Made by a program: the position numbers and the translations under genes. Under the pieces are notes generated by a model, which ran no database searches, was not told where the DNA came from, and saw only the letters and a list, made by a program, of their open reading frames with translations. 64,000 nt of DNA from Ascidia mentula (taxonomy: Eukaryota > Chordata > Ascidiacea > Phlebobranchia > Ascidiidae): contig OX387201.1 in NCBI GenBank assembly GCA_947561715.1, positions 5,040,001 through 5,104,000 of the forward strand, in the 5' to 3' direction. Below are positions 47,463-61,600 of this stretch, piece by piece (within the stretch, counting starts at the first letter, position 1; each line of letters begins with the position of its first letter).

Positions 47463-50400
47463 ATGCAAACTGCAGAGCAGAAACACAAAAATGACAGCAC
47501 AAACTTGCTGCTGTTTGTTGCTTTATTGCTGTTAACCATTTTTACAATATGGATTTTAAAGTACAAGAGGCTGCGGTTCATCCATGAAACAGGCTTGGCT
47601 ATTGTTTATGGTATGTGCATGCTTTAAACTCCAAACTAGCTTGTGTAAACAAATGTTTATTCGGCATGTATATAGTTTGCTGTTTGTACACATAAAATTT
47701 AGTACTGTTGCATTCACGACTTTTGGGTGCAAAGAAGTTGTATGTTTTAAAACCCAAAGACCATGGTAACAACTGTTATGTAAAGTTTCTTATATATGTT
47801 TTCATTGTTTTCAGGTTTGATTATTGGAGCAATAATCCGATACACAAGCAACCCAACTCCAGCAAGCACGCCGGGCAGTAATTCCACCAATATCACTTGT
47901 CAGCAGTCTACCACTTGTTCAGGCCTGCAGTTTTCAAACCCAGAACTACGTCAGGTAGGAACTGTACAGGAAGTCATTCTGCCCAGACATTTTAACTTGC
48001 CAAATGGGCCACTCTCTTCACAGAATATAATGGCTTTTACTTCTTATTGAAATCGAGAATGTTGTCAGCATACTAATAAACATGCTTTGTGCAGTGTTCC
48101 TGTGTATATGTATAATCTCCCTATTTTTATATCTTGGTATGAAAATGCCTAGTTCCTGTGACAAGAATGTATTTAGTCATGATGCGCATACATCATAGTT
48201 TTGACTCATAGAAGAGGTTCCTGTTTGAAAAAAAATACTGCAACATCAGTTATTGCTACATCAATATATGCAACTTCAAAGTCACTAGGTCTAAAAACAA
48301 TGGCCTTCTTTTATTTGACTATCACAAAAGTGTTGTTTTTGTAGGTTACTTTTAATCCAGAGCTTTTCTTCAATGTTCTGCTTCCCCCAATTATCTTTCA
48401 TGCTGGCTACAGCCTTAAAAAGGTAAAAACTCTCCAAAATTTATCCCTTGAATATATTTTTAAAATACCCAAACTTATGTTGTGTCCATACAGTAAGGTA
48501 TGTAGTACATTGTACAAGAAAATTAAAAAAAAATTAAACATAAATGAATTGAAAAGTTTGTTAGGTAGATAAACATTGCTTGCATCGTACCCGTGATTTT
48601 ATTGCTTTGATAATTGCAGCGTCATTTCTTTCGAAACATCGGATCAATATTGACTTTTGCGTTTATTGGAACACTTGTGTCAGCTGCTGTAATAGGGTGA
48701 GTGAATAAGACAGAGGAAAAGTGTGTCAAATTTTAAAAATTACCATTGAACCCAACATAGCTAAAATAACTAGGTTGGGTTCACAGGCTTCACAGCCAAG
48801 GCATTGCAGCCAAGCTGGATCAGCCACTATTTACTTTTGCGTCGTCCATAGCTAAAATAACTGTCTGATTTAAATATCATAGTCTACATATTTACATTGG
48901 CAATCATCTTCTGCCTACAAGTTAAAGAAACCCATGTCGTTCTCGTACAGGTCAATTTGCTATGGATTCGTATCAGCTATGATGTTGTACAACACAGATC
49001 CCACTTTTCAATTTGGTTTTGTGGACTGTTTGCTATTTGGAGCCATTGTGTCAGCAACCGATCCTGTCACAGTTCTTGCTGTGTTTAAGGAATTAAAAGT
49101 AGATGTTAACCTGGATGCTCTGCTCTTTGGTGAAAGTGTGCTCAATGATGCTGTGGCCATTATCCTTGTTTCGTGAGTTTATTACTTTGCAGCCGAGTGT
49201 AGTCATATATTGTTGCTAAAACCGCTTGATCATTTTATTAGAGTTGCAAACAGGTAATAAAGCATTCACACAAGCAGTATTTTGTTTAATGAATAAACGT
49301 ATAAAAGCATTGTACAATATTTATTAGCATTGTTCTTCTATTTTATATCGTTTAGCATCAACATCAATATTAGGAGTCGATGTTTTTTAGATTTGAATAA
49401 TTTATAAACAAGAGAACACTCCTTGTAGCTTGTTGCATGATCGGTTTGTGCCCCATAGTCACTTCATCCAGTTATAAAGAGACCAATGCACAAAAATCAT
49501 GAAGATGTTTTTTGTTCGTTTTCAGGACATCACTGATGTCAGCAACAAAATACTGCATGATACTCATTTTTACATTTGAACAATGTTGATAAACAACTAC
49601 AACAGATTTCTCTACATTATTGGAAATTTTGTCAAAATTTTACAGGTCCATCACAAAATACAAAGAAGCCACCAGCACTGATTTTGATTCTGGAGCATTT
49701 TTCTCATCATTGGGACTTTTTGTTGGCATCTTCCTGGGAGCTTTTGTGATTGGTGCCATTGCAGCCATCATAACTGCGATTATTTTCAAATTCACTAAAA
49801 TAGGACAGTTCCCTGTATTGGAAACCTCTGTGTTCTTTCTGATGTCCTGGGGATGCTTCCTGATGGCTGAAGCTGTTGGTTTTACTGGCATTGTTGCTGT
49901 CTTGTTTTGCGGGGTTCTGCAGGTATGCTCTTCAAAACCAATGCTATGCATGATTCGGCAGATAAAAGCCTTGCCATTTTAGTAGGCCTTATTATGTTTC
50001 CAAATACAAAGTCTTGCAGTTCTTTTTTTTCTGTAGAATTAATGTGACTAAAGCAACTTCCAAGTGTTTTCTTGTTGTTTGTTCAACCTATTAATAAAGT
50101 GCCCAAAATAATAAGCCTTCTGTTGCACATCATAGCCCAGTGGATTAAAACAGTTTGATCTATGCTCTAATAAGTACTGAGCCATGTCCCACAGTTTAAG
50201 AACCACTATCCTAATCCATTAATATGAAAGGATGCGATTGCTGTGTTTTCAAAAAAATTAATTTGGCATGAAACATAAGTACATTAACTGTTTGCTGTGA
50301 AAGTTTGGTTGTGTGTGCTTCTTCGACAAACTTATTATATTGTTTCAGGCCCACTACACCTACAACAACCTGTCGGCAGAATCAAAGATTCGAACCAAGC

Positions 50401-53400
50401 AGCTATTCGAAATTCTCAATTTCCTCGCTGAAAACTTTATCTTCAGTTACATGGGAGTTTCCATGTTCACCTTCAGTCATCACTACTTCAGCCCCATTTT
50501 CATCGTTGGAGCATTTGTATCTTTTTCACAGCTGCTTTTGCAAACAGTTGAACAACAACTTAACTTTTGGAATAATAATATTGATTTTAATTCTTTGCCA
50601 TGCAATGCACAGAGTCTAATCCTTGCATTACAGATACTCTATATGTTACATAGTTACCTAATTTCCTTAATTTGATTGTATGGCAGATTGCTGTGTTTGT
50701 GTCAAGGGCCTGTAACATTTATCCACTTTCCTTTCTTCTGAACCTGGGAAGAAAAAACAAGATTCCCATGAATATTCAGCACATGATGATGTTTGCAGGT
50801 ACGCTTGCTGTGTTTATACCAGGAAATGTCCTGCTCTCCAACTGTTTGCCATAGAAGTTACTAAAACGACCATTTACTACATGTAAAGTGCACTTAAATG
50901 TGGCCCATAAATTCTGATCCTTGCCAAGGTTAAATGTGTGATGCATTAACATAATTGTTAAAGTTATGCAGGGTGCACAAGTCTGCATCTGTCAAAGCTT
51001 GTACATTTCTTTGCAAAAAATTATCAAACTTGCGCAAGTATTAGGACTTTGGGTTGTTGTAGGATTAAGAGGAGCAATTGCCTTCACCCTCGCCATTCGG
51101 GAGACTTGCGACAAGGGGCAGCAAATGATCTTCAGCACAACTTTGCTCATAGTGTTCGTCACTGTATGGGTGTTGGGTGGAGGAACCACGCAGATGCTCA
51201 CCTGGCTTAAAATAAAGTAATTGTTTTTGTCTGCACAGTGTCTATATTTAGCTCCATTTATGTATCTTTATGCAGCCTATTGTTTGTTGATCACTGACAT
51301 TATTATCAACCGTCCAGCTGTGATTTTAATTTTCTGTATAGTGATGTGAGATTTGCTTTTATCACATAATCTACTGTATGATTTATTCCCATTTTCAAAA
51401 ATTTCATATTTATTATATATTTTCCTGCTGGTAAAAGTTAATTTTTTGCGCAGAGTTGATGTGGACCCCGATGCAGTTGGCAATGACTCCTCACACCAAA
51501 CTAACAATGTGAGTAATTGTGCAAAAAGAAATTCTGTAATTCTGTACATTGCAAAACTTTGATTACTAAAGCAAATCTGCACAAACTGCTGATTTAGCTT
51601 CCCATTTTAATCCCCGAAACACTTACATGGCAAAAAATATCAATACAAGGGCATTGGGTCATAGTGATTAAATAGCTGCATTCAACAACCAATGAATTTA
51701 GTATGTGCATTCGAAGCCATACAGACGTGGTCATTTTAGGCAGTATATACCTATTGTTTTTAATCCAGTTATTTCATTGGTTTGGTTATTTGAATGACAT
51801 TTCCCTTCCTAGGTATATATTCTCCCTAAACATCATTCATTTTTCCAAATCACGCATGTATTGCAATAAACACTTTCACCACAGCTTATCTTAATTGACA
51901 TTATGATCTTATCAACAAGTTTTTGACACAGGCAACATTTTTTCATCACTGGTCCCTAAAAAACTGTTGGCTATTAGAACTTCCAACACCTTTAAAAACT
52001 GGCAATTAAATTAAAATATAACACAACCAATTACCATGACTTCTTGGGACGTTCGAGTTTTCAATTCAACTGTTTGTTGACAAATTTCTGGTTTATCGAG
52101 TCTGAAAGACAAATTCTTGTGTTTTGTATGAATTTTGTAACATGGTTTGTGCACTTATTATATCGAAGGAGTATTATTACCAAAGGTGTCCAGGATCTCC
52201 AAGCGATGTTGTAAGTTGTATGCACCTCTTAGGCATGGTGTGTCTAATTCATTTCGTCTTGAAATAGTTTTTCATGTGGTTTGTCCCACGCAGCCATTGT
52301 GGACAAACCATTTAAAGCCACTGCTTTAAACTGTAGTGTCTGTCATGCATTTTGAGGTTACTACGTGTATTTAGGATTTACAAACCTCCAAAAGACTTCT
52401 TGTGCTAATTATTGGTGATATTTATAAAACTTTTTGATACTGGTGTACCTTTGTCTTCATTTGTAAAGCCTATCTTTCTGCTGCTAATTTCTTCGCTTGT
52501 CATCTGCACTTAACGACATATTGCATGTTTACTGACAAATATATCAGACATATTTAATTTTGCACAATTTTATTACACAAAACATAACCATCAGCGACGA
52601 TGAGTTAATGATCAAATTTTTGAAAAACCTTATGAAACCATCAAACTGCACCAATTTTTTCTCAATTAAAAACCAATTTGATACAACAATGGTCAAATCA
52701 GAAAAATCATCACTTAGTTGCCAATATTAAAAATAATTTGTAGTTTTATATTTACATCCTTGTAGTCTAAATTCAGTTTCAAAGAATGAAACAGAATGTG
52801 TAAATTGTAAGCAACGTCATTATTTCTATCATTGGTCTTTCCAAATATGACTTCCTTTATTTTTACAGACATTTATAGTATTTAAATTCCTCTAACATCT
52901 TTTTAGTATTTTTAAAGGATAGAAAGTGATATATTTTTTTCCATTCAGGTTACAAATGGCATTGAACCAGAAACCCCACCGGCTCGCAAATATGCTGACA
53001 GTGCTTGGATGTTCAAATTTTGGTACAAGTTTGATCAATAGTATCCTTTGTATGTTATTGGATGTGTTGAAAATATAAACTATGTAAGCGTTTGTGGAGA
53101 AGAGCTCCATAACCCATAGTAAATGTAGTTACTACTTATGCTTCCACAGAGGTAAATACTGCATTGCTAGGTACCGCACCCATATTAACTTTTCCTTTTA
53201 GGTTAAAAATATGTCGCAATGTTTTTCCTTAGCAATTCTACTACCCTAGTTATTTGAAGCCAATTTTAACACATTCTGGTCCACCACTCACCAACACAAT
53301 GCCCAGCTGCTGTTTTCCTCTGGCCAAATGTCTCACAAGTCCACATGCTTATGCGGTGGGTATTCAGTAAAAGCTCTCTTTCCAATGCCAAAAATCTCAA

Positions 53401-53734
53401 CCTAACCATGTTCTGTTTCTTAAAGGAAAACCTTGATGAGGACAGTGATGCCGATTTTATTTTAAACGACGATGTGAGTTTCGGTGACAATGCTCGTTCA
53501 CCGCGAAATTCCACATCCAACATCAATCCAAGGACTGCCACGGACTTGGAAGGTGTTCATAAAGTTGCAAACTCTGCCATTGCCGATAAACCACACAGTG
53601 CTGACGTTTTTCCTAACACAGCAGAGCCAGAAGAAGCAAGAGAATCTGCTGTCAGCAGTGGAAATGGATTTGTTGATTTACATGATGTTAGTTTAACAGT
53701 TGACCCAAGACCAAGAGAAAATGACCAAGTTTAA
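47463..53734 (+). CDS. SLC9A6/7/9: Endosomal Na+(K+)/H+ exchanger, NHE6/7/9 group
   Basis: Multi-pass cation/proton exchanger that alkalinises endosomes or the trans-Golgi in vertebrates. Thirteen exons: 47463-47610, 47815-47954, 48345-48422, 48620-48696, 48951-49172, 49646-49922, 50349-50516, 50687-50798, 51063-51216, 51454-51508, 52949-53040, 53250-53355, 53426-53734; 645 residues. Hallmarks: a hydrophobic N-terminal segment, an Asn/Ser/Thr-rich loop with N-glycosylation sequons, [34 protein letters not shown], the transport-site block [40 protein letters not shown] and [12 protein letters not shown]. The cytoplasmic tail keeps the group-specific [15 protein letters not shown] and an acidic [11 protein letters not shown]. 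Vertebrates have three paralogues of this group; this is likely the single pre-duplication form, which is an inference. Intron 4 holds a 75-base insert with flanking duplication. AATAAA near 54510. Confidence 0.95.
48756..48862. mobile_element. 75-base retroposon-like insert with 16-base target duplication
   Basis: The 16-base string catagctaaaataact occurs at 48756-48771 and 48847-48862, flanking bases 48772-48846. The insert shares the 48784-48830 block with the SINE tail at 33546-33592. A perfect long target duplication around a short shared repeat is the mark of retrotransposition, here of a truncated copy inside an intron of the exchanger gene. Orientation is not certain. Confidence 0.7.
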
Positions 53735-55675
53735 ATAATGTAGGACATACTATTTGCTTGGAAGAAGAGGACAATGTTAACTGCCCAAACTTCTAAAGCA
53801 GATATTGCATGGAATAGTATTGTTTGACCTAGGATATATCAGACTGAAAGCTGATTATAGAACGAACAATTGTTGAACAAACCAGTTGAACTCTGTCGTG
53901 ACTACTTTTTTGCCTATTGTTGTATTCTTAATGTTTGCAATTGTTGTTCAAACAGTGTATGACTGTGAAAATAGAACTATAAAACTGTATTACTTTAAAA
54001 TGTGCTTATAAGTTCGTCATTAGTCATCTCTCTGTCTAAAAGTAGATCTATATGTCATCTCTCTGTCTATATGAGCATTTACAAGCATGTGTCTCTGCAA
54101 GTTGGTTGTAGTTGTTGCAAAATGTGTGCAGTGTTTTAAAGATATCTTTTTTTAGTATCATGCAACTTGAACTCATTTTTTCTTACTTTTTCTGTCATGT
54201 TGGCAGGTATGCGCATTGTTATTTTCTGAGCAAACTTCTTATGTTGAAAATATACTTGTTATCTGAGATATAGATCTTTTGACTCTGATTGTACCCGCCA
54301 TTGTTAACATACATCAAAAACAACTATTCTGTTTTTTTTAACAAACTGAAGTCGACTTTGCTGTATTTATGTTATACTTAACCCCACATTTTATTAATTT
54401 TTTTTAGTTGAGCATTTCTTTGTCATTTCAATTTGTATTTATTATGTATAGATTTGAAATTACTCCGGACACATTTTCCTCACAAGACTTCTCCATAGCG
54501 ACCTACACAAATAAAACATCTTTACACTTTAATGACACAACAGTTCATTAATTATCAAATATTCAACTGCCGAAATGTACCAGTGCTACAGTTTAGTGGT
54601 ATAACCATTCCCTGTGCTCACGATATCCTTAAAGCTTATTTTCATCTGCATGCATTTCTCCATTGTAATGTAAGCTCAGAAAATGATTTCATGTTTATTG
54701 TAGATATAACGCTGTTCTCGAAAAAACATTATCTACACATTTTTGTGATTATTATACCAAAACAGACAATGCATAATGGCAAAACTATCATTTCAATGTT
54801 TTGATGCACTTTGTGTCTTGCCTGTAATTGCTATCGCAATTTTATGTCAAATATACTTACGTACACCATTAATGTGTGGAATTGATGGTTAATATAATAA
54901 AAATAACTGTTTTGAGTGTGTTTTTTGGCCTAGTTTACTTGGCTCAATGTAGATTCAAACAAAGCATTCCGTACACAAAAAAACAAACAAGAAGGTGTGT
55001 TAAGGGAGATGTTTTTTTTGAATATAGTATTGTTTGCACCATCCGGTTTGCAAAGATATGCATCTGGATTTTTTTTCACGAAAAGCACACGTATTTGCTA
55101 CCGTGCTCTCTAAAGAAATCGTTTCTGCTTCGCGAAAAAGAAAAAAGTCCCTTTTTTTCTTGCGTCTGAGAAGGAGTAATGAGACGCCATTTGCAAGGCG
55201 AGGCTGTTCGAAAATTGCCCGCTATTGATTTTTATTGACTCAACATGGCGGAAGAAAGTGGCGTTTTGCCAATGGACGTGGTGGTGTTGTCAGGTTAAAT
55301 GCAATAGAATATTGTTTAAGTGATGGTTTTAGCTGTTTTGCTCGAAACTATTCGTTATGTTGTTCCAATTTACGGCCACAATGGCTGCCACGCTTGCTGC
55401 GGTGCTGTGCTCCGTGATGTACACGCGTTGGCGTTCGTCGTAGGTTTGCCGCAGGCCACCGAAACTTATGTTAAAAATATAATTTGATATATATATGTAT
55501 CACAAAAAAGGAGCTTAGCAATTTGTTTTTTTTTATCACAATGCAGGAACATTTAATGATACACGGCTTACAGTTGCTGCATGTGTAACATTGTCAAATT
55601 GTTGACAATGAAGCAGCCAGAGCTTGAGCCTTAGTTCATGCATGTGAAACTCACTGGTTCGCACATCATATAATA
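53735..55675. other. Exchanger 3' UTR and SPEN promoter region; no gene seen
   Basis: Contains a twofold repeat of gtcatctctctgtcta near 54020 and 54055 and an AATAAA near 54510. YY1-like boxes caacatggcgga (55241-55252) and caatggctgcc (55379-55389) lie in a locally GC-richer stretch about 300-430 bases before the SPEN start codon. That fits a housekeeping-type promoter or 5' UTR. Confidence 0.4.
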
Positions 55676-58600
55676 ATGAGGGAAACGCGACATTTGTGGG
55701 TGGGAAATCTTCCTGATAATGCCCGAGAGGAAAAAATTGTGGAGTTCTTTAAAAGGTAATTTATTTCTTTGATATTTCGGCTGTGATAGGTGTGAAAGTA
55801 AAATCTTTCTTTTATTGGACGTTGCAATAGATATGGAAGAATAGAAAAGGCAAAGATTCTTTCAAAGCGAGGTTCGGATGGTGACCTGCAAGCTGTTGTT
55901 GCGTTTGTTGATCTCCGAGCAGCAGAGAAAGCTCACAATGCAGTAAATACCATAGGCGACAAACAACTGCAAACCAATTACAGTGAACCTGCTGGTATAT
56001 TACTCTTCAAATTTATGTATAGCTCTTGTTAACTTAGCTGACAAAAATTTTGCAGCAATGAGCACCTCTGGCAGACCTGACAGTTCACCATCGTCCAACA
56101 TTAGACATGGTCAATCCATACATCGGGGACATTCTTCCCACCGTACTGACTCGAAGACAGCAGAAGGGTATGTCAATTGAAAGTGGAAACTATTTTAAAT
56201 AATGCTTCCTACTATTGAACATAGTACCAGCTGGTATTGTTGAATATATAAAAAATGTCTGATGTTGAATAAGAACACTGTGCTCATCTGTGGAATTGTG
56301 ATTTCACAGGGTATGTTTTGTGCATGGTGTTGCCATTTTAACTGTGGCCTCATGAACAAGCCCATTGGCTTTTACTTCGGGTAAGGTGGATTATCACTTT
56401 TGGATTTAGCAGCCAGTGCTCAGATGCAATCGATGGTTGGATTACTCAGCAATGTGGGATATATATTTTGTTGGCACTGGCAGTACAGCTACAAAAACTT
56501 TTTCTCGGCAAGTTGTTGGAACAAAAACTATTGCCTTCAAGCTACTTACCCCTGCCTACTAACCCACTCTGTGGAGTTAACACTTGGATTTACAAAGGGG
56601 ATTTACAACTCTTGTACCGTTTGAGAGACTGCCGACTTATGATTTTTAACAATAAAGACTTGTTTCCTCACAATGCCATCTACTGAAGTGTAGTGAAGCA
56701 TACATTTTCAGCACTGTTAAATAAAGTTAGCACAATTTACCTCGCGGCTTGTGAATTACTTATCACAGCGGCAAGGCAGTCCAGCCTCTAGCGCTAAACC
56801 ACACTGGTTGGCACTTAATGGATTATTTAAACTGGATGTAACATGCCTTCATCGAAAAATTGTGTGCATTAATAAAGGTAGGTGATTTGGATTCATACTT
56901 ATAGCTTAAAGCAGTATAATGGTCCACTAGTGTAAGCCAAGGAATGCATATACATGGCATGGTTCACAATAAGGAAAAATTTGGGGTTTGTTAAAATTTT
57001 CAATATTTGATCAACTCTGGTCGAATGCGTCTACTTGCAAGAAATATCTTTACTGGAAGCAGAAGTACAACATGTTTGCCAACTGTATTTCTTGGAGTTT
57101 GCTTTCATGTGGGGCAAAATATTGTAGCTGCATTTTTACATTGTATGTTAATGTAAAATGGAAATGTTTTAATTCATATGCAACAATTATATATGTTCTA
57201 AACCGTAAACAAACTGACAAAAAGGTTTTTGTACTTTTTAAGCTCTCATGCTTGTGTAATGTTTGCTTTTAGATGTGTTTTTTCAATAAAAGTGAAAACC
57301 AAATCATTTTTAGGCAGAAACAGCAAATGTTTTTTCTCATCCATATTTCACATGATTCCCTTTTTTCTGTGTTTTCCCTCTTTTTATTCTGTGACACGAC
57401 AACAGTGAACACCTGTCAAAAATATTGTATTGCAGAAATCCCGCATTTTGTACACTGTCTGCCTAATTAGCTGCCTATGAACAGGTGGTCATGTTTAACA
57501 AGCAGCTTTACATTGTTCTGTCTGTGCTAATCCACCCAATATTGACAGCAGTGATGAATGTGCCTTTATATATTGGACAGGCACATTGGAGAACGTTCAC
57601 ATTCAGATCGCCGGCGCTCTCACCAGGGCAGCTCAGATTCAAGCCGTAATCCCGAATTGTCAGATTCAAAAAGTTCACAAAAAGGTGCCAAGGATTTGGC
57701 TGTTGAAGGTGGAAGCAAAAAGACTGAGAGGTTGTTAAAGTAATTGTAGTTTGTGTTTATTTTAGTATCACTGTATTATGTGAATCTTAATCATGATGCA
57801 CCAGTCCAGTGCCATCGTGGGTGTTTTACAGTTCGTTTATGTTGTAGAAAACAGAAGATTGACTCAAAAACAAAGAAGAAGCAGAAAAAGACAGAAGACA
57901 ATGGTAAATACCTGTACACAATGGTTTGCTAATTAGCCACACATAATCTTTCAAAAGACGTTTGGTATCTTTTGTTAGTTAGAACATAATTTAGTGATTC
58001 ATTTAAAGCCAAAACACATTCACATTGTGATTTCTAGTCACTCCAAAGTCAACAAAACACAAGACTTCCAGGGGAAGATCGCCGACAATAAAGAAAAAGT
58101 CAAGTAAGGACAAACTTTAAAATGACAAAGTTTGATGTGATTATATGCTAGTAAATTACTTCTTCCACTGGAAGTAAGTTAACTTTCACAGAAAAATAAA
58201 TGAGTCCAAAAAATTCAAATAAAATTAACACATGCCCTTTTAGGTTCATGTGCATAAACTGACGTGTTTTTATATTTTTAGCCAATCGAAAGCAAAGACG
58301 GCCAGGAAGCTCATCAGAAGAAGAACGAACAACTTCATCCAGTTATTCTAGTGGAACAACTGGACGAAGCACATCCAGTTCATCTGGTTCCACTTCTGCA
58401 TCATCATCCAGATCAAATAGTTTAAACTCCTCCAGGTAAATCACCAGTAAACTATAAACATATACAAGATTGATCATAGAGAAAATATGCTTTCAGCCCA
58501 CTGTCTACAGCTGCTGAAAGTGATTCTGAAGGTGGGCAGAAGCTGGTGACAATGATAATCAAAAAGTTGCCTGCAAGACCAAGTGGTAAGTTATGTGTGC

Positions 58601-61600
58601 AAAAAACATAGTTTACATTACTGCCCTGTGTAAGGTAATATTGATATATTTCGTAAGCTTCCAGGAAGTTGAATTATTTTATTTTTCCTAAAGTTGATTT
58701 CGTTAACAAAGTTACAAGTGCACACAACTGACCCTATATTTTTGCACAATCTTTGTTATATACATGTTGATGTCTTGATCAGGCCACTCTTACAAAACAA
58801 TTCCTTGTAAAGTGCACTGTGGTGGTTGCATAATCAATATTGGCACATGTATTATGCACACCTAACCAACTGTGTTTTTGTCAGTTACCAATCTCCGTGA
58901 AGGAATATACCATGAGTTCAAGAAATGTGGAAAGGTGAAATCGGTTGTAATTCGTGGTGACAACAACAACAGACATGCGTTGGTTTTGTTCCGAAATTCT
59001 TCGGAGGCAAACAAGTCGGTTAATCACGCGAAAAGCAAACTGCTGTTCGGTGCCGCAATCGAAGCTGCTATTTATGAAGGAGAAGGTAAAAACCTATGAA
59101 ATTTGCCATGGCTAAGATAAAATTATCAGTACTGAAACTAACCTATAGGCCAGGGGTGGCCAGACCTGCTTCATGCTCGAGCCGCATATAACAAAATCCA
59201 GTTTTAAAAGAGCCACAACACAAACACAATAAAAAATACGAATTTATTCACTCACAACGAAGTGTAGCTATTGATTGATGTTAGTGCTGCGTGGTGATAC
59301 TGCGAGTCTCCACCTGGGCTGCAAGATGTTTGAAATTAGGCTGATATGATGTTAAAGCAGTTCGGAGAACGCATTGTTTCATAATGTGATCAAACTACTC
59401 GCCAAAACCGTGAAAATGCATGTCAATTCATCAGTGCTAATTCATTAAGAGCCGCAATCAAAGGCTCAAAGTGCCGCATGCGGCTCGAGAGCCGCAGTTT
59501 GGCCACCCCTGCTACAGGCCAATAAAAAAAAAATTTGAATTTCTGCCCCATTACGCTGAATTAGCCTCTCCAGATGGCAGATAAAATGTCACTTGGAATA
59601 AAATCTATGTTACTTTTATTTCAAGAAGGGCGATTCTTCTAAAATTACAATGCCTGGACCGCAGCAGTGTCTTTAGAAAAAGAGCAATTTTGCTTAATCA
59701 GCCACCCCACAATTCTGCACATTTATTTTGCTTTCATAAAACTGTAACCCCTGACATAGTTATTGCCCAAGGCAATCACTTTGCATCGTGAATAATAGTG
59801 AACCAATTAACGTTTTTACCAGGTTATATACGATGCACATCTGCTCTGTAAATCTACGTCGAAAATCGGGGTATGCGTTAGTTTTTGGAATTTAATTTCT
59901 GTATGCGCTCATATGCACATCTGCATTGTCTTCAGACGCACGGCGTTACAAAGCTTCCAATCTAAAATTAAACAGACAGCAGAGTATTTTTCTTGGTTTT
60001 TAATAAACAATGATCAAGCAGAAGCATCCCCCAATATAGTTGTAGTTATAAGTTGCTGTACCAATATAGAAATACACATATATCTGTTTATATAGCTCCA
60101 ATGTTCTCGTTCTGTAACTCCACCATTTCATTACACGTTTTGCAATAAAGGCTTTAATGCTGCAAAACTCGCAGTTTAGTTGCAATGTTTTCTCAGCCAT
60201 ACAAAATGCTTTCGTTGCTGAAAAATAGACGGCTTGCTTAACCAACTCACGTTTACATTCAAAGCAACAGCACGTTTACACAAATTCCACGTATACGACG
60301 GAACAATTGCCAAACTCGTTTTCCCAATTCTTTCACCAAACTGCTCTTCTGGACTGAAGTGGTTGTTATTCGTGTCATTTAGGACATTGACCAACGTCCT
60401 TATTGTATCAGACTCCAGTGTAAAACAATTCTTTACCACAGTTTCTTGTATTGTTTAGTCAGCGGCAAAGAATTGCAAAAGTGTGGTGGAATTATTGACG
60501 AGTTTCATCCCAGGGCGTCAAGGACACTTTTTGTTGGCAATCTCGATAAAACTGTTGGCTACAGCGACATCCAGAACATTTTCGTTAGATTTGGTGAAAT
60601 TGTGGTACGTCATGGCAACCTAATTAGTGTAATAATAGTTAGCGTTAAATTTTGCACCCAGCTGTCTGCAATTCCTAGAGAGCTGAGCTGGCTTGGTTTC
60701 TTAGCCAAATAGTTTCGTGTGTGTCGGTTACCGATCACGATTTTTTTTTATCTGTACAGGCCATAGAGATCAAACGACAGAACAACGTCCCTCAATATGC
60801 CTTCCTACAGTACACTGACATCGCAAGTGTGGTGAAAGCAATCCAGAAAATGGACGGCGAAAAATTGGGAAAGAATACTCTTAAGGTGGTTATAAAAGTA
60901 TTTGTAAATAAAAAGCGTGCTTGTCACAATCTAAATTCGAAAGTAATTCATCCGTTCGTTCGCGGCGTCGTTCAAATATCTGTTTCGTTTCAGCTTGGTT
61001 TCGGGAAAACCGTCATCTCTTCTTGTGTTTGGGTCTCCGGCGTCACAGAGAGTTTCACCGAGCACTACCTTGCCAGCTGCTTTCAGAAGTAATTAACACA
61101 ACTGTACAGTCATAATCCTGAGTATAAAGAATCTGGCCCGTATCCCTAAACAGTGACATGTGTATTTACAAGATGTTTTGGCAAAAAGTCACAAATCGTT
61201 AATGCGAAACCGAAATATTCGGGAACCTCGCTATACGACATGAAAACTTTACCCTATGCATATCACCCTTATTTTTTCAATTTCTTTGATCCGCATGTCA
61301 AGCTAACCTGATGTTATGTGCCGAAACCAAGTAGTCCGTATTAACGAAGAATGACTGACTTTCGTTATGAAAATCTCCCATTCTAAAGCAACGTCAAGCC
61401 TCCATAAAATTGCTTACTCACTGCTGGAGCACACAACAAACCCTTATTTGCGTTGCAGGCATGGACAAGTCGAGTACGTTGTGATCGATCGAAACCGGGG
61501 ACAAGCCCTGGTTTTCTACTGCAAGTTCGAGCACGCCCAGCAAGCGCTGAGCAGTCTGAGGGGCAGGAAAATGAACGGAAGTCGCTTAAAACTTGACTAC

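Noticed and set aside
48901..49088. 63-codon plus ORF over exchanger exon 5 in another frame
   Set aside because: Shadow of the real exon, which continues the exchanger family sequence in a different frame.
50140..50215. Possible hAT remnant (cagtggattaaaa ... agaaccactat)
   Set aside because: Ends pair poorly and flanks show no duplication; too degenerate to call.
52190..52325. Stretch resembling hAT-type repeat DNA near ggtgtgtctaattcattt
   Set aside because: Similarity is by general impression only, with no terminal repeats.
55243..55296. Short ORF MAEESGVLPMDVVVLSG
   Set aside because: The ATGGCGG context is better explained as a YY1-like promoter element; no continuing exon was found.
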